A stretch of DNA of 64,000 nucleotides from Pseudoips prasinana. Its lineage: Eukaryota > Arthropoda > Insecta > Lepidoptera > Nolidae. Below, piece after piece: positions 32,917-43,914 of the stretch (positions within the stretch are counted from its first letter, which is position 1; each line of letters begins with the position of its first letter). Location: assembly GCA_951640165.1 (NCBI GenBank), contig OX621258.1:5975501-6039500 (forward strand). The letters are read 5' to 3'. The translations under genes were made by a program, and so were the position numbers. The notes under the pieces are model-generated. The model had not been told where the DNA came from and did not search any database. It saw nothing but the letters and a program-made list of their open reading frames with translations.

Positions 32917-33223
32917 AATACAAATAAATTAAATTGAAGTGTCTGTTTGTAATATTGAAATATTGAAATAACCGATTTTACTACATGTATATATACAGTC
33001 CATACCTCCATACCTACACCAAAATATTTTTTTTTTCAATTTTTGTCTGTCTGTCTGTCTGTTTGTTCCGGCTAATCTCTGAAATGGCTCGACCGATTTT
33101 AACGGGATTTTATTGGCAGGTAGCTGATGTAATAAGGAGTAACTTAGGCTACTTTTATTTGTGATAAATCTTTTATTTTTGAAAAAATAAAACTACATAA
33201 ACTAAGTAACACGGCGCAGCTAG
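32917..33223 (+). mobile_element. Lep1-like Helitron
   Basis: AATACAAATAAATTAAATTG start (the TC is decayed), GTCTGTCTGTCTGTCTGTTT, and a decayed 3' hairpin before CTAG at 33220-33223. Confidence 0.7.
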
Positions 33224-33544
33224 TAATTAATACGAATGACAGAATATTTTAAGTTAAATATAGTAGTATACTTCTAAGTTATATATAGTAGCCAAGAACA
33301 TTAGTTTCTCTATCTTTAAAAATATGTTGTTATTTCAAATTCGTCTTTAAGTTTAGGATAAATAAGGTTGCATTTTGAATGTTATCAATGAATTCCTTAG
33401 CCATAGAGTCGAGAGTTGTAGCCATTTATCATACCGGCACGTCACTTTATCCTTAGATACTTGTTTTTTTTTATTATTATTATTTATGTTCTAACGTAAC
33501 GACGTAAGCCTATCCAAGGTTGGGATTCGATATCCAGATAAGAT

Positions 33545-33836
33545 AAGGAAAGTAGGAAAGTCAAAACATTGAATATTTTTAAAAAAGGATACTTGGGGCG
33601 TGATCTACAATCGATATCGAAGCCAAAATATAGTTTTTAGAATGTTTGTCTCATTGTGTGTATGTATGTCCGGGCTAAACTCAAAAAGCGCAGCATGGAT
33701 TTACTTCAAATTTTGCATGAATATTACTAAGAGGTCGGGTCAACATATTGGCTACATATTATCACCTACAGGGGAGGAGCTGTGATAATTTATAAAATAT
33801 ATTTATAACGCGGGTAAAACCGCGGGGCACAGCTAG
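33545..33836 (+). mobile_element. Hel-1 Helitron-like element, 5' end decayed
   Basis: GTAGGAAAGTCAAAACATTG to GGGCGTGATCTACAATCG and then ACCGCGGGGCACAGCTAG. A 61-codon open frame inside (33600-33785) is not a gene. Confidence 0.7.
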
Positions 33837-34129
33837 TAATATAATAAATTAACATTATTTATGACATACCACCAACTTACCCTAGCCATAAATTAAATAT
33901 TCCTTCTATCACACACAATAAATTAGATCCAATTGAAATATTCCCCATTCCTCATACTTCTCTCATCGACGTTAACGTGTAAGCCAACTCAACTCCAACT
34001 TAAGAATTATAAGTTATTTTTAAGTGAGTGAGTCATAACTAAAAATATATATACCCTTTGTTGTTAGTGGTCCATTCGAAAACGTGGATTCAGTTACACC
34101 GTAAGGGTTAAAGTATTTAAAGCATTTGC

Positions 34130-34350
34130 GACAGGCATTTTGGTGGGGTTGGCAAATGCTTGCTTTTCACGCTAGAGTTCGTGGGTTCGATTCCCACCTA
34201 GGACAGATATTTGTGTGCATGAACATGTCTGTTTGTCCTGAGTCTGGATGAAATTTATCTATATAAGTATGTGTTTACAAAAAAGTAGTATATCAGTTAT
34301 CTGGTTTTCATGGCCGTGTGTGTATAATGTCCCAGGATATTATTATTTAC
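34130..34350 (+). mobile_element. S1 SINE with internal deletion
   Basis: Head GGTGGGGTTGGCAAATGCTT, B-box GGGTTCGATTCCCACC, body to TTATCTGGTTTTCATGGCCG. The segment GTACAAGCTCTGCTTAGTTT of the family is missing. Ends ATATTATTATTTA. Confidence 0.75.
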
Positions 34351-34384
34351 GTTTGAGAGGAGATAGAGTTTTTTATCTCTATAC

Positions 34385-34650
34385 TACTTACTTATCGTAT
34401 GGGCAGTGGTTACCCTAGTGTCAGAGTTGTTCAGGCCACCCGTAGGCCTCGGACATGTCTTAACGACTGTTGCCTGATAGCTACATCCGGGACCGAAAGC
34501 ATAACGTGCATTCCGAAGCACGGAGACGCTCACAAATTAAACCACTCTGCGGTCACCCATCTATGGACTGACCGTGAGCCTAGTTGCTTGACCTCGCCAA
34601 TGACTTACGGACCGGTGAGAGCGTCTGCCCTCAACTCTCTCTATGATTAC
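34385..34650 (+). repeat. Rep-M, longest copy
   Basis: TATGGGCAGTGGTTACCCTA, AGTGTCAGAGTTGTTCAGGC, GGTCACCCATCTATGGACTG and ACCGTGAGCCTAGTTGCTTG. It gives an 85-codon open frame without homology that I know. Confidence 0.55.
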
Positions 34651-34744
34651 AATTGACACAGTCAATAACACCGCCAATCTTGAACTGACACAATACTACT
34701 AATATCCAACTAATAAGAATTATAAATGCCAATATTTCTGAATA

Positions 34745-34960
34745 TGATCCACCACCCCCTCCCCATCACGCACGACCGCGTTTAGGCAACCTGAGCTACA
34801 GCAGGTTACCTCTTCCCGGGACCGCTTATACAAGACGAGTGGAGTGCTCTTCCTCCAAACGCCAGCGATCCCCGGGGCGGCGCCTAGCCGGGGAGAAGCC
34901 AGCCGGGCGCCGTATACTCTCTCGCGCTGAGATTAGCTCCCAGCGCCGGAAGAGGGAGGG
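34745..34960 (+). repeat. Rep-N, GC-rich repeat copy 1
   Basis: CCCTCCCCATCACGCACGAC, GGCAACCTGAGCTACAGCAG and TACAAGACGAGTGGAGTGCT. Its reverse complement occurs at 39700-39850. Markedly more GC-rich than its surroundings. Confidence 0.6.
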
Positions 34961-35201
34961 ACTTGGGACATTACTTTAAGTTGAGCATCAGATGGATTGT
35001 ATAAATTCGAGTCCGAATATCACGCGGAGTTGTTGACGCGTATGGGGTCGGACACCCCGTGGTTTACAAGTTCGATTCCCAATTAAATTTATACAAGTCA
35101 TGTTAGACCCTGTCGACCAATATAAGCAGTGAAAGAGATGTATTGATATGACATTTAAATTAATTTTGTTTCTTTTTATTAGGTTTATATTATATTAAAG
35201 C

Positions 35202-35458
35202 TGCGTGGTGTGCTGTGCTGTATGGGGACGGTATAGATATAGACGATAGAGATAGAATATCATCACCCCATCTCATCCTCATAAGGGGCGTAGAAATCGA
35301 CCGAGGGAATACCAACCAAAGAACGGGCAACAGCGTTTTACTGAGAACTATGACCATCAAATTGTGATCGCCAACCCGTCTGCCAATATTGGCGATTATG
35401 GCATATTCCCTCCATTCTTTGGGGAGGCTTTTATTCAGCAGTGGACGTACTTTGACCG
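35202..35458 (+). mobile_element. SR short retroelement with 10-bp duplication
   Basis: SR with an extended 5' end. ATATTAAAGC is repeated at 35192-35201 and 35459-35468. It ends at TTTGACCG and has lost most of its TGATGA tail. Confidence 0.75.
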
Positions 35459-35523
35459 ATATTAAAGCAACATAATATGTAAGTAATTATACACCATTGT
35501 ATACAGGTATTAACGCGACTAAC

Positions 35524-35600
35524 CTTTATTGGTATTTTCCCGACGTTTCGACCAAGGGGCACTGACCGTGGTCGAAACGTCGGGAAACTACCAATAAAGA
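35524..35600. repeat. 77-bp hairpin with ~30-bp arms
   Basis: CTTTATTGGTATTTTCCCGA and CGTTTCGACC at left are complemented at right (GGTCGAAACGTCGGGAAA...). The loop is about 15-16 nt. Probably a mini fold-back element. Confidence 0.65.
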
Positions 35601-35605
35601 TTTGG

Positions 35606-35726
35606 CCAAAGGTAATGAAATCAAATTGACTGAAAATGACCATTTTTGTCAGTTAATGACCATTTTTGATCAATTTGACCGTAAATGACAGTCAGTCTAA
35701 TTCAGTCACTTTAGTCATTTTCAACA
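35606..35726 (-). mobile_element. hAT-type element fragment
   Basis: The reverse complement matches the left terminus of the 12121 element: AATGACTAAAGTGACTGAAT, GACTGACTGTCATTTACGGT. It ends at CACTAG. Confidence 0.65.
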
Positions 35727-36012
35727 CTAGTCCAGAACATCTGGGACATGGCGCAAAACGGGGGCACCGGAGCAGCATACTCGCGTGCCCGGGGCTCCTC
35801 CATTAGGCGCCAAGAGCAGTCCACGGCTGGTAGGTTTAGTTGGTGCGAGTCCGACATAACCACCCGTAGACACTTTTTGCGCTTAGCTTGCGTAGGCCTT
35901 CCCCCTGCCTTATCAAAAAAAAGGTATCTAAAGCCTACGCTCTTACTTACGCTTCTACCTACGCTTACTCTTACGCTTTACAAGCTTCAATAGAGTGTAG
36001 GTAATTATTACG

Positions 36013-36288
36013 ATGGACGGGCCTATTGGCGTGGTTGGTAGATACGCTGCCTTTCACGCCGGTGGTCGTGGGTTCGATTCCCACCCGGGACAAATATTTG
36101 TGTGCATAAACATGTCTGTTTGTCCTGAGTCTGGGTGTAAATTATCTATATAAATATGTATTTACAAATAAAAATAGTATATGTAGTATATCAGTTATCT
36201 GGTTTCCATAGTACAAGTTCTGCTTAGTTTGGGATCAGATGACCATGTGTGAATAATGTCCCAAGATATTGTTATTATTACATCAACT
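36013..36288 (+). mobile_element. S1 tRNA-derived SINE, uninterrupted
   Basis: GACGGGCCTATTGGCGTGGT, GTGGGTTCGATTCCCACCCG, then body and 3' block to GTCCCAAGATATTGTTATTA. Collinear with 7426-7690. Confidence 0.85.
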
Positions 36289-36789
36289 AGGCTTAGTTAC
36301 CTTACTGTCCATATTTATACTGTGGCCATGTGTACTCGTAACTTAATATTAAGCGTCATTCCCAAAGATTAATTACAATAGTTAGTCATTTAAACCGTTT
36401 TTAATATAAAAATCTTTTTAACTCAACACATGTGACGGTGTAATTGGCATTCCATTTATACGAAGTTCTTTTTAAAAACAAAAGTGTGAATTGCGAACGC
36501 AAACCGCCAGTAATTGGCAACAAACGATTCTGACATTTATTACTTGAGCAATAAGAATTTATTTTTAATGCTCTGTATTCAAAGTTATGAGAAGGGATTT
36601 TACGAACTGTCAATGTTTTTTTTTTATTTGTTTTTCGTTTGAAAGTGAGATATTTTTGTTTCAAGTTGAATTTAGCAATGAATGAAATAAGGAATGGGAA
36701 GAAAAGATTTATTAAGTAAAGGGTTGACTTGTTGGGAGGTGTAGTCACAATATGGTTTAAAATTTCAGTAGGTACTAAAAGCTTAGGTA
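36289..36789. other. No supported gene
   Basis: A 130-codon minus-strand open frame (36401-36793) is A/T-driven and Lys/Leu-rich. It runs into MITE-J and has no domain, so I do not call it. Confidence 0.5.
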
Positions 36790-36918
36790 GCACATCCAGC
36801 TACCCCAATCTGTCCAATTTCTTTTATAGATTTAATTAGACTTTATCACATAAGCATAAAGTTCATTTCCAATTGGGGAAATTTGACAGATTGGGGTAGC
36901 CTGATGTGCTGGCGTCTG
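36790..36918. mobile_element. MITE-J copy 4, left tip deleted
   Basis: Left end GCACATCCAGCTACCCCAAT lacks the first nine bases (CAGACGCCA). The right end is complete, followed by TA at 36919-36920. Confidence 0.75.
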
Positions 36919-37012
36919 TACCGAGAACAGGGGGACTACTTCCTAATTCGCCGGTCATCGTGATCGTGATCGCCGTTCAAATAGATGAAGGTTAAAAATT
37001 ATTAAATCATTT

Positions 37013-37080
37013 AAATAAAAAATAAAAAAGGTTTTTATTCACAGTCTACGTGAAAAAAAACCTTTTTTATTTTTTATTTA
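37013..37080. repeat. AT-rich palindrome with 25-bp arms
   Basis: TAAATAAAAAATAAAAAAGG and its complement, around a centre containing CAGTCTACGTGAAA, a motif also found at Rep-R ends. Adjacent to a MITE-G-like remnant at 36933-36990. Confidence 0.6.
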
Positions 37081-37094
37081 TATAATTAATTAAA

Positions 37095-37410
37095 AACCCG
37101 CCAAGTGCGAGTCGGACTCGCCCATGAATGGTTCCGTAGCAGCAAGTATAAGTATTTCAGTTAATTAAATAAAAGCAAATTGCGGTTTACGATTTATGAC
37201 GTATTAAAAAAAACTACTTGCTAGATCTCGTTCAAACCAATTTTCGTTCTTAGTTTGCATGGTAATGTACATAATATAATTTTTTTAGTTTTATCATTCT
37301 CTTATTTTAGAAGTTACAGAGGGGGACACTCATTTTACCACTTTGGAAATGTCTCTCGCGCAAACTATTCATTTTAGAAAAATTGTAGCCATTTAGCTAC
37401 GGAACCCTAA
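37095..37410 (-). repeat. Rep-K variant
   Basis: GCCAAGTGCGAGTCGGACTC at left and TAGCTACGGAACCCTAAAAA at right, the Rep-K border signature with a different interior. Confidence 0.5.
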
Positions 37411-37610
37411 AAAGTGTTTGTAAATAGTCAGAACATGATTGTAGTAATACAGTTATTATTTCTAGTTACTTATTACAGATATTTAGGTACACGGAATGTT
37501 AAAACATTTATACAGTTTATTTTATAATGGTAGTGATATATAGCTAGTTTGTATTAAGTTATTGGTAAGGAGATTATGTTTAGGTTTAATTGTTGAAATT
37601 TATATTTATA
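37411..37610 (-). repeat. Rep-R copy 2, inverted
   Basis: GTTTGTAAATAGTCAGAACA, TAGTTACTTATTACAGATAT and TTAGGTACACGGAATGTTAA are the reverse complement of 28266-28500. Confidence 0.65.
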
Positions 37611-37654
37611 TTACTACTACTATTACTATTACATTCATTCAATCGTTCAACGTG

Positions 37655-38155
37655 GGTCGCCCCAAAAAGTGAATTTGGGACGCTTCTGTTAAGAAAAAAT
37701 CTGAATATCAGCCTGAGATATGGCGGTATCACACCCCCATGCCAGGTACAAGACTGACGGCTTTATCCTATCCTACTAATATTATAAAGGCGAAAGTTTG
37801 TGACTGTGTGAGTGTGTATGTTTGTTACTTCTTCACGTCTAAACGGCTGGGGCGATTTTAATAAAATTTTGGTATGGAGTTAGCTGGCACCCTGGATTAA
37901 CACATAGGGTATAATTTATAAAGTGCGGGTAAAACCGAGGGGCACAGCTAGTGTGCTGTAAAGCCGCCAGTCCTGAACCTGATCGCTTGCCGGTCGTGTC
38001 GCCAGTAGTCCCATCGGATCATGAGAGTGATGGAATAGAAATTGCCCCTGTGTCTGCGCCCCTGTGTACACATTTGTGCACTCTAATATTATGTCCCGCG
38101 CTAATGGCTGATTTCCATAGAGACTGGCCGCCACGGCCGAAATTGCAGTTGGGTT
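37655..38155 (+). mobile_element. S4 SINE split by Hel-2
   Basis: S4 sequence to 37770 (GACTGACGGCTTTATCCTA) and again from 37952 (GTGCTGTAAAGCCGCCAGTC). Part of the S4 sequence is duplicated or diverged at the junction. The insertion is the Hel-2 at 37771-37951. Confidence 0.6.
37771..37951 (+). mobile_element. Hel-2 Helitron-like element
   Basis: TCCTACTAATATTATAAAGG to GGGGCACAGCTAG followed by T, with A before. 181 bp. Confidence 0.8.
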
Positions 38156-38198
38156 AAAATTTAAAACAGTGAGCTGTAGGTTTACACTTATTAAACAA

Positions 38199-38371
38199 CT
38201 AGCTGTGCCCCGCGGTTTTACTCGCGGTAACTTTATAAATTATAGCCTATGTGTTAGTTAATCCAATCTAACTCCATACCAAATTTTGTTAAAATTACTC
38301 CAGCCTTTTAGACATGAAAAAGTAACAAACATACACACTCACAAACTTTCGCCTTTATAATGTTAGCGTGA
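38199..38371 (-). mobile_element. Hel-2 Helitron-like element
   Basis: CTAGCTGTGCCCCGCGGTTT to TTATAATGTTAGCGTGA followed by T. Confidence 0.75.
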
Positions 38372-38384
38372 TTATATGAACCAC

Positions 38385-38465
38385 CTGCACTGGACATATT
38401 CCAGCGCAGATGGCCAATTTCCATAGAAACTGGCCGCTATAGCCAAAATTCAACCAGGAGGAATT
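38385..38465 (+). repeat. S4 SINE 3' end
   Basis: AGATGGCCAATTTCCATAGA, AACTGGCCGC and CCAGGAGGAATTAAT match the S4 tail. Confidence 0.5.
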
Positions 38466-38871
38466 AATTTACAGTTACTAGGATTAACTACTATGTTAGT
38501 AAGACACTTTTGACATAACTAGAGAGCTCCTGTCAACTCCTTATCACTTTGTCTAGTTACAAATATTGTCTATGATATGTTTGTTCATAGCAAGATGTTG
38601 ACGCAATGTTTGGGTCTCAGATACGGTGACGCAAGATTGATTACTACGAGTTTTAAATGTTGAAGCGAGTTGTGATCGAGTGATAATTATGTGAGAACTA
38701 ACATTTTGTTACACTTACATTGAGCTCTGATAAAATGCTGAGTAGTCGAGATACAGAGAGTCTAGTGGTTAGACCGTTATATCTTGAAGTCAGTGGTCTC
38801 GTGGCACGCGACCACTGACTCCAAGGTACAACACTGACTTTTGCGAATTCATGTGCGTGTTAATTATGACT

Positions 38872-39450
38872 TTTTTATATATCAAAACAAGCAGTCATCT
38901 GATGGTAAGTGATCACCACCGCCTATGTACACTCGCAACACCAGAGGAGTCGCGGGTGCGTTGCCGGCCTTTAATAGTTAGCAAACAAGTGTTGCTGACC
39001 CTTCCCCCACCCCGATGAGCCCTGGCGACTCACACGCAGAAACACAACATTAAAATTATTAATGACTAGCTGTGCCCGCGACTTCGTTCGCGTGTTAATT
39101 TGTGATGTTTTTGTTTTTTCTAAAATAAAAGTAGCCTAAGTTACTCCTTATTACATCAGCTACCTGCCAATAAAAGTCCCGTCAAAATCGGTCTAGCCAT
39201 TTCAGAGATTAGCCGGAACAAACAGACAGACAGACAGACAAAAATTGTAAAAAAAAAATATTTTGGTGTAGATATCGTACCGTATATTCATATTATGTAG
39301 AAACAAACGGTTATTTCAATATTACAAACAGACACTCCAATTTTATTTATTTGTATAGATGTATAGATATCTTGAGGAATGTCTTCTGTAACGTGCAGGT
39401 ACTTCCAAAGTCGGGCAGCTCTTTGAGCGAGGAAACACTGTACCCTACTT
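38872..39450 (-). repeat. Rep-F split by a Lep1-like Helitron
   Basis: Rep-F up to 39065 (ACACAACATTAAAATTATTA) resumes at about 39373 with GAGGAATGTCTTCTGTAACG, as in the uninterrupted copy at 22668. Confidence 0.65.
39066..39359 (-). mobile_element. Lep1-like Helitron inside Rep-F
   Basis: CTAGCTGTGCCCGCGACTTC to TTATTTGTATAGA, flanked by A and T. 294 bp. Confidence 0.8.
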
Positions 39451-39582
39451 CTCTAAATTAAAAAGGTCCCTTATTTAAAACGGTATAGGATAAAATCGCG
39501 AGGAAACCTTCATGCCTAAGAGTTCTCCAAAAATGTTCTCACATGTCAAGTCTGCCAACCCGTGTTTAGTCAGCCTAGTAGA

Positions 39583-39960
39583 CTATGGCCTATAACCTCT
39601 TGTTATTAACAACAAGCGGTGACGTTTGACCGGTAGACGACACGAATACATCGGCACTTTGTCCTGGTGCGCGCGAACTTTGGTCGTGTCAAAATAAGGT
39701 GTCGATAGGTTCCCCTGGGATCGCTGGCGTTTGGAGGAAGGGCAGTCCACTCGTCTTGTATAAGCGGTCCCGGGAAGAGGTAACCTGCTGTAGCTCAGGT
39801 TGCCTAAACGCGCTTGTGCGTGATGGGGAGGGGGAGGCATTCGGGCCCCTCCCGTCCCCAGGTGAAAGTCTCAGACACTCAGTGTACGGTGGGGGCACTG
39901 GTGAGATCGTTCACGAGTACCCAGAGCCCCCACTACAGGCACTGTGAGGCTGGCTACCGT
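39583..39960 (-). repeat. Rep-N copy 2, longer
   Basis: GATCGCTGGCGTTTGGAGGA, GTCTTGTATAAGCGGTCCCG and GCTCAGGTTGCCTAAACGCG are the complement of 34745-34880. Both strands are open for 70-85 codons because of GC content; no domain is seen. Confidence 0.55.
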
Positions 39961-40079
39961 GGTGGTTTTAGTGGGTCGGCCCTACACAACGTGCGAATGG
40001 CATTTCACCCCGTAAAACAAAAAAAAGGTGTCGAAAGGCTATATCTATGGTCCTCGATCGTAAAAGAGAGGTAGTGTTG

Positions 40080-40493
40080 CAATAAATATATAATTGTTAC
40101 CTACATAAGGATATTTATTACAATTCTATATTAATGTTGTTTTCTTTCGTCGTTAAAAACTAAACTCGAACAAAACTCACCGTCAAAAGTATTTCATTAG
40201 TAAGAGCTAGCGATATGCTATCGTTATTACAAAATGTATGATAACAGAGTGATTATCTCACGGTGTCTTCCGCGTTTTGTACTACGTGTATATTAAAGCT
40301 GCAACGTAGCAGTTTTAATGGTACTGGGTTCAATTCTAATGTCAAACCAAAAAGTGTAACTGAATGTAAACTGGATAAACGACATTAATTCAATTTACAA
40401 TAGCATGCGTTAATCTAAAAAATAAAATAAAAGAATCACCTTTCTCTTAAAAACGAAATTGCTCATATTTGTTATGATACAAAAAATACGTAA
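40080..40493. other. No recognisable gene
   Basis: Nothing identified. Confidence 0.45.
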
Positions 40494-41078
40494 TCTATAC
40501 ATATAAGCTGTGTGGTGACGGCGACAAATATCAGAATCAGAATATCATCACCCCATCTCATCCCGTGGGGGGCGTAAAAGTCGACCCGAGGGAATATCTA
40601 CCTGAGGAAGGGCAGCAGCTTCCTTCTGATTACTATGACTATCTTACTGCGATCGCCAACCCGTCTGCCAAGCGTGGCGATTATGGCATATCCCCTCAAG
40701 ACGATTCTTGAGGGAGGCTTGTCCAGCAGTGGACTTATTTAGCTGTAATGATGATGATGATGATACATATAATAAAATCGTAGGAAAGTCAAAACTGTAT
40801 ATTGAATATTTTTTTAAAAGGATATTAGGGCGTGATCTACAAACGACATCGAAGCCAAAAATATAGTTTTAGAATTTTTGTCGGTTTGTCTGTTTGTCTG
40901 TATGTATGTCCGGGCTAAACTCAAAAAGTACTGCATGGATTTACTCTAATTTTTGCATGTGTGTTACTAAGAGGTTGGGTCAACATATAAGCTACATATT
41001 ATCACGCTATGATCGACGGGGCAGGAGCTGTGATAATTTATAAAGTTTAACGCGGGTAAAACCGCGGGGCACAGCTAG
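40494..41078 (+). mobile_element. Hel-1 Helitron split by an SR retroelement
   Basis: The Hel-1 5' tip TCTATACATATAA is at 40494-40506 and the rest runs from 40773 to CTAG at 41075-41078. SR sits 13 bp inside the Helitron end and duplicated 10 bp of it. Confidence 0.85.
40507..40762 (+). mobile_element. SR short retroelement with perfect 10-bp duplication
   Basis: 256 bp, starting GCTGTGTGGTGACGGCGACA and ending in a (GAT)n/(TGATGA)n tail. ATACATATAA at 40497-40506 and 40763-40772. Confidence 0.88.
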
Positions 41079-41431
41079 TATAAGATATAATTTACGCGCA
41101 ATTTGCTAGCGACCAACGTATTTTTTAGATCTCAGAAGAAATTTAAGCATTAAGCTACAGATGTAAGGCTGAATTGCTACAATCATGCTCTGGCTATTTA
41201 CAACCGCTCTTTTAAAATCTACGTAAACAAAAACGTTCTTATTTTATTTATTTTGCTATATTAACTTTTAGATTATTGCTTCGACGCTGCGCAATCATGA
41301 ATTGACCCTTAGAACTGTAAAACAAATAAAACATTCAAATGAAAATACAAGTATCGCAACCGAAAAAGATAAATATGTCTGGAGATGAGAAACTTTCCCT
41401 TTATAAATTCAGTTAAACAGCACGGAATATT

Positions 41432-41630
41432 TTTTTAAGACGACGCCCGCACTACGGAATCTAATCCCTGTGTGGTGGGGTACTTTACAAACATATAATA
41501 GACGGACACAAATACATACAGACTTAGAAGAACTATTTATGGGTCACACAAATAGTGGTCCGGCGCGGGACTTGAACCTGCCACACGAAGCGGCGAGGCG
41601 ATCGTCTTAGCCGCTGCGCCACACGTGTAG
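41432..41630 (-). mobile_element. S5 tRNA-derived SINE
   Basis: Antisense S5 from GACGACGCCCGCACTACGGA to the tRNA-like head GCGTGTGGCGCAGCGG (minus strand), with B-box complement TTGAACC. Confidence 0.65.
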
Positions 41631-41639
41631 TCATTATTT

Positions 41640-42293
41640 ATTTATTTATTATAGACACACCAACAGTATACATACACAACATTTAAATCATAGCTCACTA
41701 CATAGTTCAGTTCTTATATGTACACCTATTAAAGGCATGCACAACACGCACTAAACATAGACAACGTTGACATACAATCGAGTTATTTTAAATTAAAAAC
41801 AAACAAAAATACTATAAATAACACAGATAAAAATGCATTAAAGACAATTAAAAAAGTTCTCATTGGACTAAGCAAAAAAAAGTCCCTATGCTAACGCTTC
41901 CAATATTTTACGCTTGAATGCATAAATTGCATCGGAAAAAATATCTAATTGGTCGATTTTTTTATTAAAACCATTGTACTCATTACATGCTCGCACCAAA
42001 GGTGAATTATAGCACCATATTGGATAGTAATTTTCAGTAGCATCATCATAATTTGGTCACCGTGAGTCAGTCGCGCATAAAAACATACAATTCTACGTGA
42101 CACACCACAATATGGCACAGAATATGAATAATAGCGATAACTCATATTCACCATCAGCTAAACCAACAAAACCTTATTAAAAATATTAAATTTAGTCATT
42201 GTTTGAGAGATTACTGTTGTTCTGTAACGATTACTATCTCAGTTCATATTTTGAAACGGAAATAGCGAGATACTTTGTCATATAGGTACATCA
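41640..42293. other. No recognisable gene
   Basis: Starts with a (TTAT)n run; otherwise nothing identified. Confidence 0.45.
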
Positions 42294-42801
42294 CTAGCTG
42301 CGCCCCGCGGTTTAGACCGCGTTTAATTTTATAAATAACTAGCTGTGCCCCGCGGTTTTACCCGCATTAAATGTTATAAATTATCACAGCTCTTCCCCCG
42401 AAAGTGATAGCGTGATAATATGTAGCCTATATGTTGACCCGACCTCTTAGTAATATTCATGCAAAATTTGAAGTAAATCCATGCAGTACTTTTTGAGCTT
42501 AGCCCGGACATACATACAGACAAACAGACACACAGACAAAAATTCTAAATACTATATTTTTGGCTTCGATATCGATAGTAGATCACGCCCTATATAATCC
42601 TTTAAAAAAAATATTCAATGTACAGTTTTGACTTTTCTACGATTTTATTATATGTATAGATAGCCTATATGTTATTCGGATATAAAACCTATAGTACTAC
42701 AAAGTTTAATCAAAATCCGGTCAGTAGTTTTTGCGTTCAGAAGAAACAAAACATACACATTCACACACTCACAAACTTTCGCCTTTATAATATTAGTGTG
42801 A
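42294..42801 (-). mobile_element. Hel-2 split by Hel-1
   Basis: Outer element: CTAGCTGCGCCCCGCGGTTT at left and AATATTAGTGTGA at right. Inner element at 42339-42660. Host sequence reads TTTATAAATAA, then after the insert TAGCCTATATG, which joins as normal Hel-2. Confidence 0.8.
42339..42660 (-). mobile_element. Hel-1 Helitron-like element, nested
   Basis: CTAGCTGTGCCCCGCGGTTT to ATTATATGTATAGA, 322 bp, same orientation as its host. Confidence 0.8.
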
Positions 42802-42805
42802 TTCA

Positions 42806-43175
42806 GACGGGCTTGTTGGCGTAGTTGACAAATGCTTGCTTTTCACGCCGGAGGTAGTGTGTTCGATTCCCACCCAGGGCCTCTAACGGCTAAGTCGCCG
42901 AACATCGATTTCTTAAATGGTGTTCAAATAAATAAAGGCTAAAAATGACTTAATCAATCGTTAAATCGTCTCCAACGTTGACAATCGATTCCGGACCATT
43001 TATGACGTCACATGTGCTCATGGAAGCCGATTTAACTATTGATTAAGTCATTTTTAACCTTTATTTATTTGAACGCCATTTAAGAAATCGATGTTCGGCG
43101 ACTTAGCCGGTAGAGCCCCTGGACAGATATTTGTGTGCATGAAAATGCCTGTTCCTCCTGAGTGTAAGTGTAATC
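42806..43175 (+). mobile_element. S1 SINE split by MITE-G
   Basis: S1 head GACGGGCTTGTTGGCGTAGT and B-box GTTCGATTCCCACCCAG end at 42877. S1 resumes GGACAGATATTTGTGTGCAT after the MITE. The S1 3' half is lost after about 43175. Confidence 0.75.
42878..43118. mobile_element. MITE-G copy 4, same SINE position as copy 1
   Basis: 241 bp, long fold-back arms. Left flank CAG (42875-42877), right flank CTG (43119-43121). Same length as copy 1 and inserted at the same S1 base. Confidence 0.8.
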
Positions 43176-43214
43176 ACACTAATGTTATAAAGGCGTTTTA
43201 CTGCAAAAATTCAT

Positions 43215-43305
43215 AAAATAACATTTTGGCCCAACTCGGGATTTGAAGTCAGGAACTCATTATCTGCGGACACGCTACCGCTATACCAACGGCAGAGAGA
43301 ACTCA
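43215..43305 (-). repeat. tRNA-like head of S4 type
   Basis: CCCAACTCGGGATTTGAAGT and ACACGCTACCGCTATACCAA are the complement of an S4-like A/B-box pair. Confidence 0.45.
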
Positions 43306-43529
43306 AGCCGTCTTGGTATTAGTGAACTGTAGATTTCTCTTGCGTAATACAACGAGTAGGTAAGTGCACTGAATTTGATAAGGTATGCCTGATAAGAGCT
43401 TATCAGTCACTTTCTTTGCAAACATCGAGATGTTTTGTACACGGCGCGTTTGTTTACTTTTATTGTACAGCCAGCTGCAACTACAGGACACAGAGTAAAC
43501 AGGATTTGAACTTGCATCATTCACTAAAG

Positions 43530-43635
43530 TCAAGTAGTATATGTAGTATATCAGTTATCTGGTTTTCATAGTACAAGCTCTACTTAGTTTGGTATCAGAT
43601 GGCCGTGTGTGTATAGGATATTATTATAATTTGGA
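43530..43635 (+). repeat. S1 SINE 3' end
   Basis: GTATATCAGTTATCTGGTTT, then GTACAAGCTCTACTTAGTTT and GATGGCCGTGTGTGTA. Confidence 0.65.
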
Positions 43636-43724
43636 AAAAAGTATTGGATGTGTCTAAAATTGCATAAGTTACGTAATTAAAAGCTTTTAAATATGTGTAT
43701 ATCATCATCATATCATAGAGCACG

Positions 43725-43914
43725 TAAAGCCGTTGGTCCTGTACCTGACCTCTTTCCGGTCGTGTCGCTAGGCGTCCCATGGGATAATGAGAGTGATGGA
43801 ATAGAAAGTGCTCCTGTGTTTGCGCACACACTGGAGCACTATAATATATCCCGCGCAGATGGCTAATCTCTATTGAGACTGGCCGCCGTGGGCGAAATTC
43901 GGCTAGGAGGACAT
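43725..43914 (+). mobile_element. S4 SINE, 5'-truncated
   Basis: GCACGTAAAGCCGTTGGTCC, GTGTTTGCGCACACACTGGA and GACTGGCCGCCGTGGGCG to CTAGGAGGACATA. An RTE-a tail abuts its 3' end. Confidence 0.7.

Noticed and set aside
36401..36793. 130-codon open frame on the minus strand
   Set aside because: Lys/Leu-rich composition from A/T codons, no motif, overlaps the MITE-J edge; most likely chance.
38790..38825. 11-bp hairpin AGTCAGTGGTC/GACCACTGACT
   Set aside because: Too short, lies beside a tRNA-like relic, and occurs once; no interpretation beyond chance or a SINE head relic.
39583..40074. Several overlapping 68-86-codon frames on both strands
   Set aside because: GC-rich Rep-N lacks stops on both strands. 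The related copy at 34745 does not preserve the frames.
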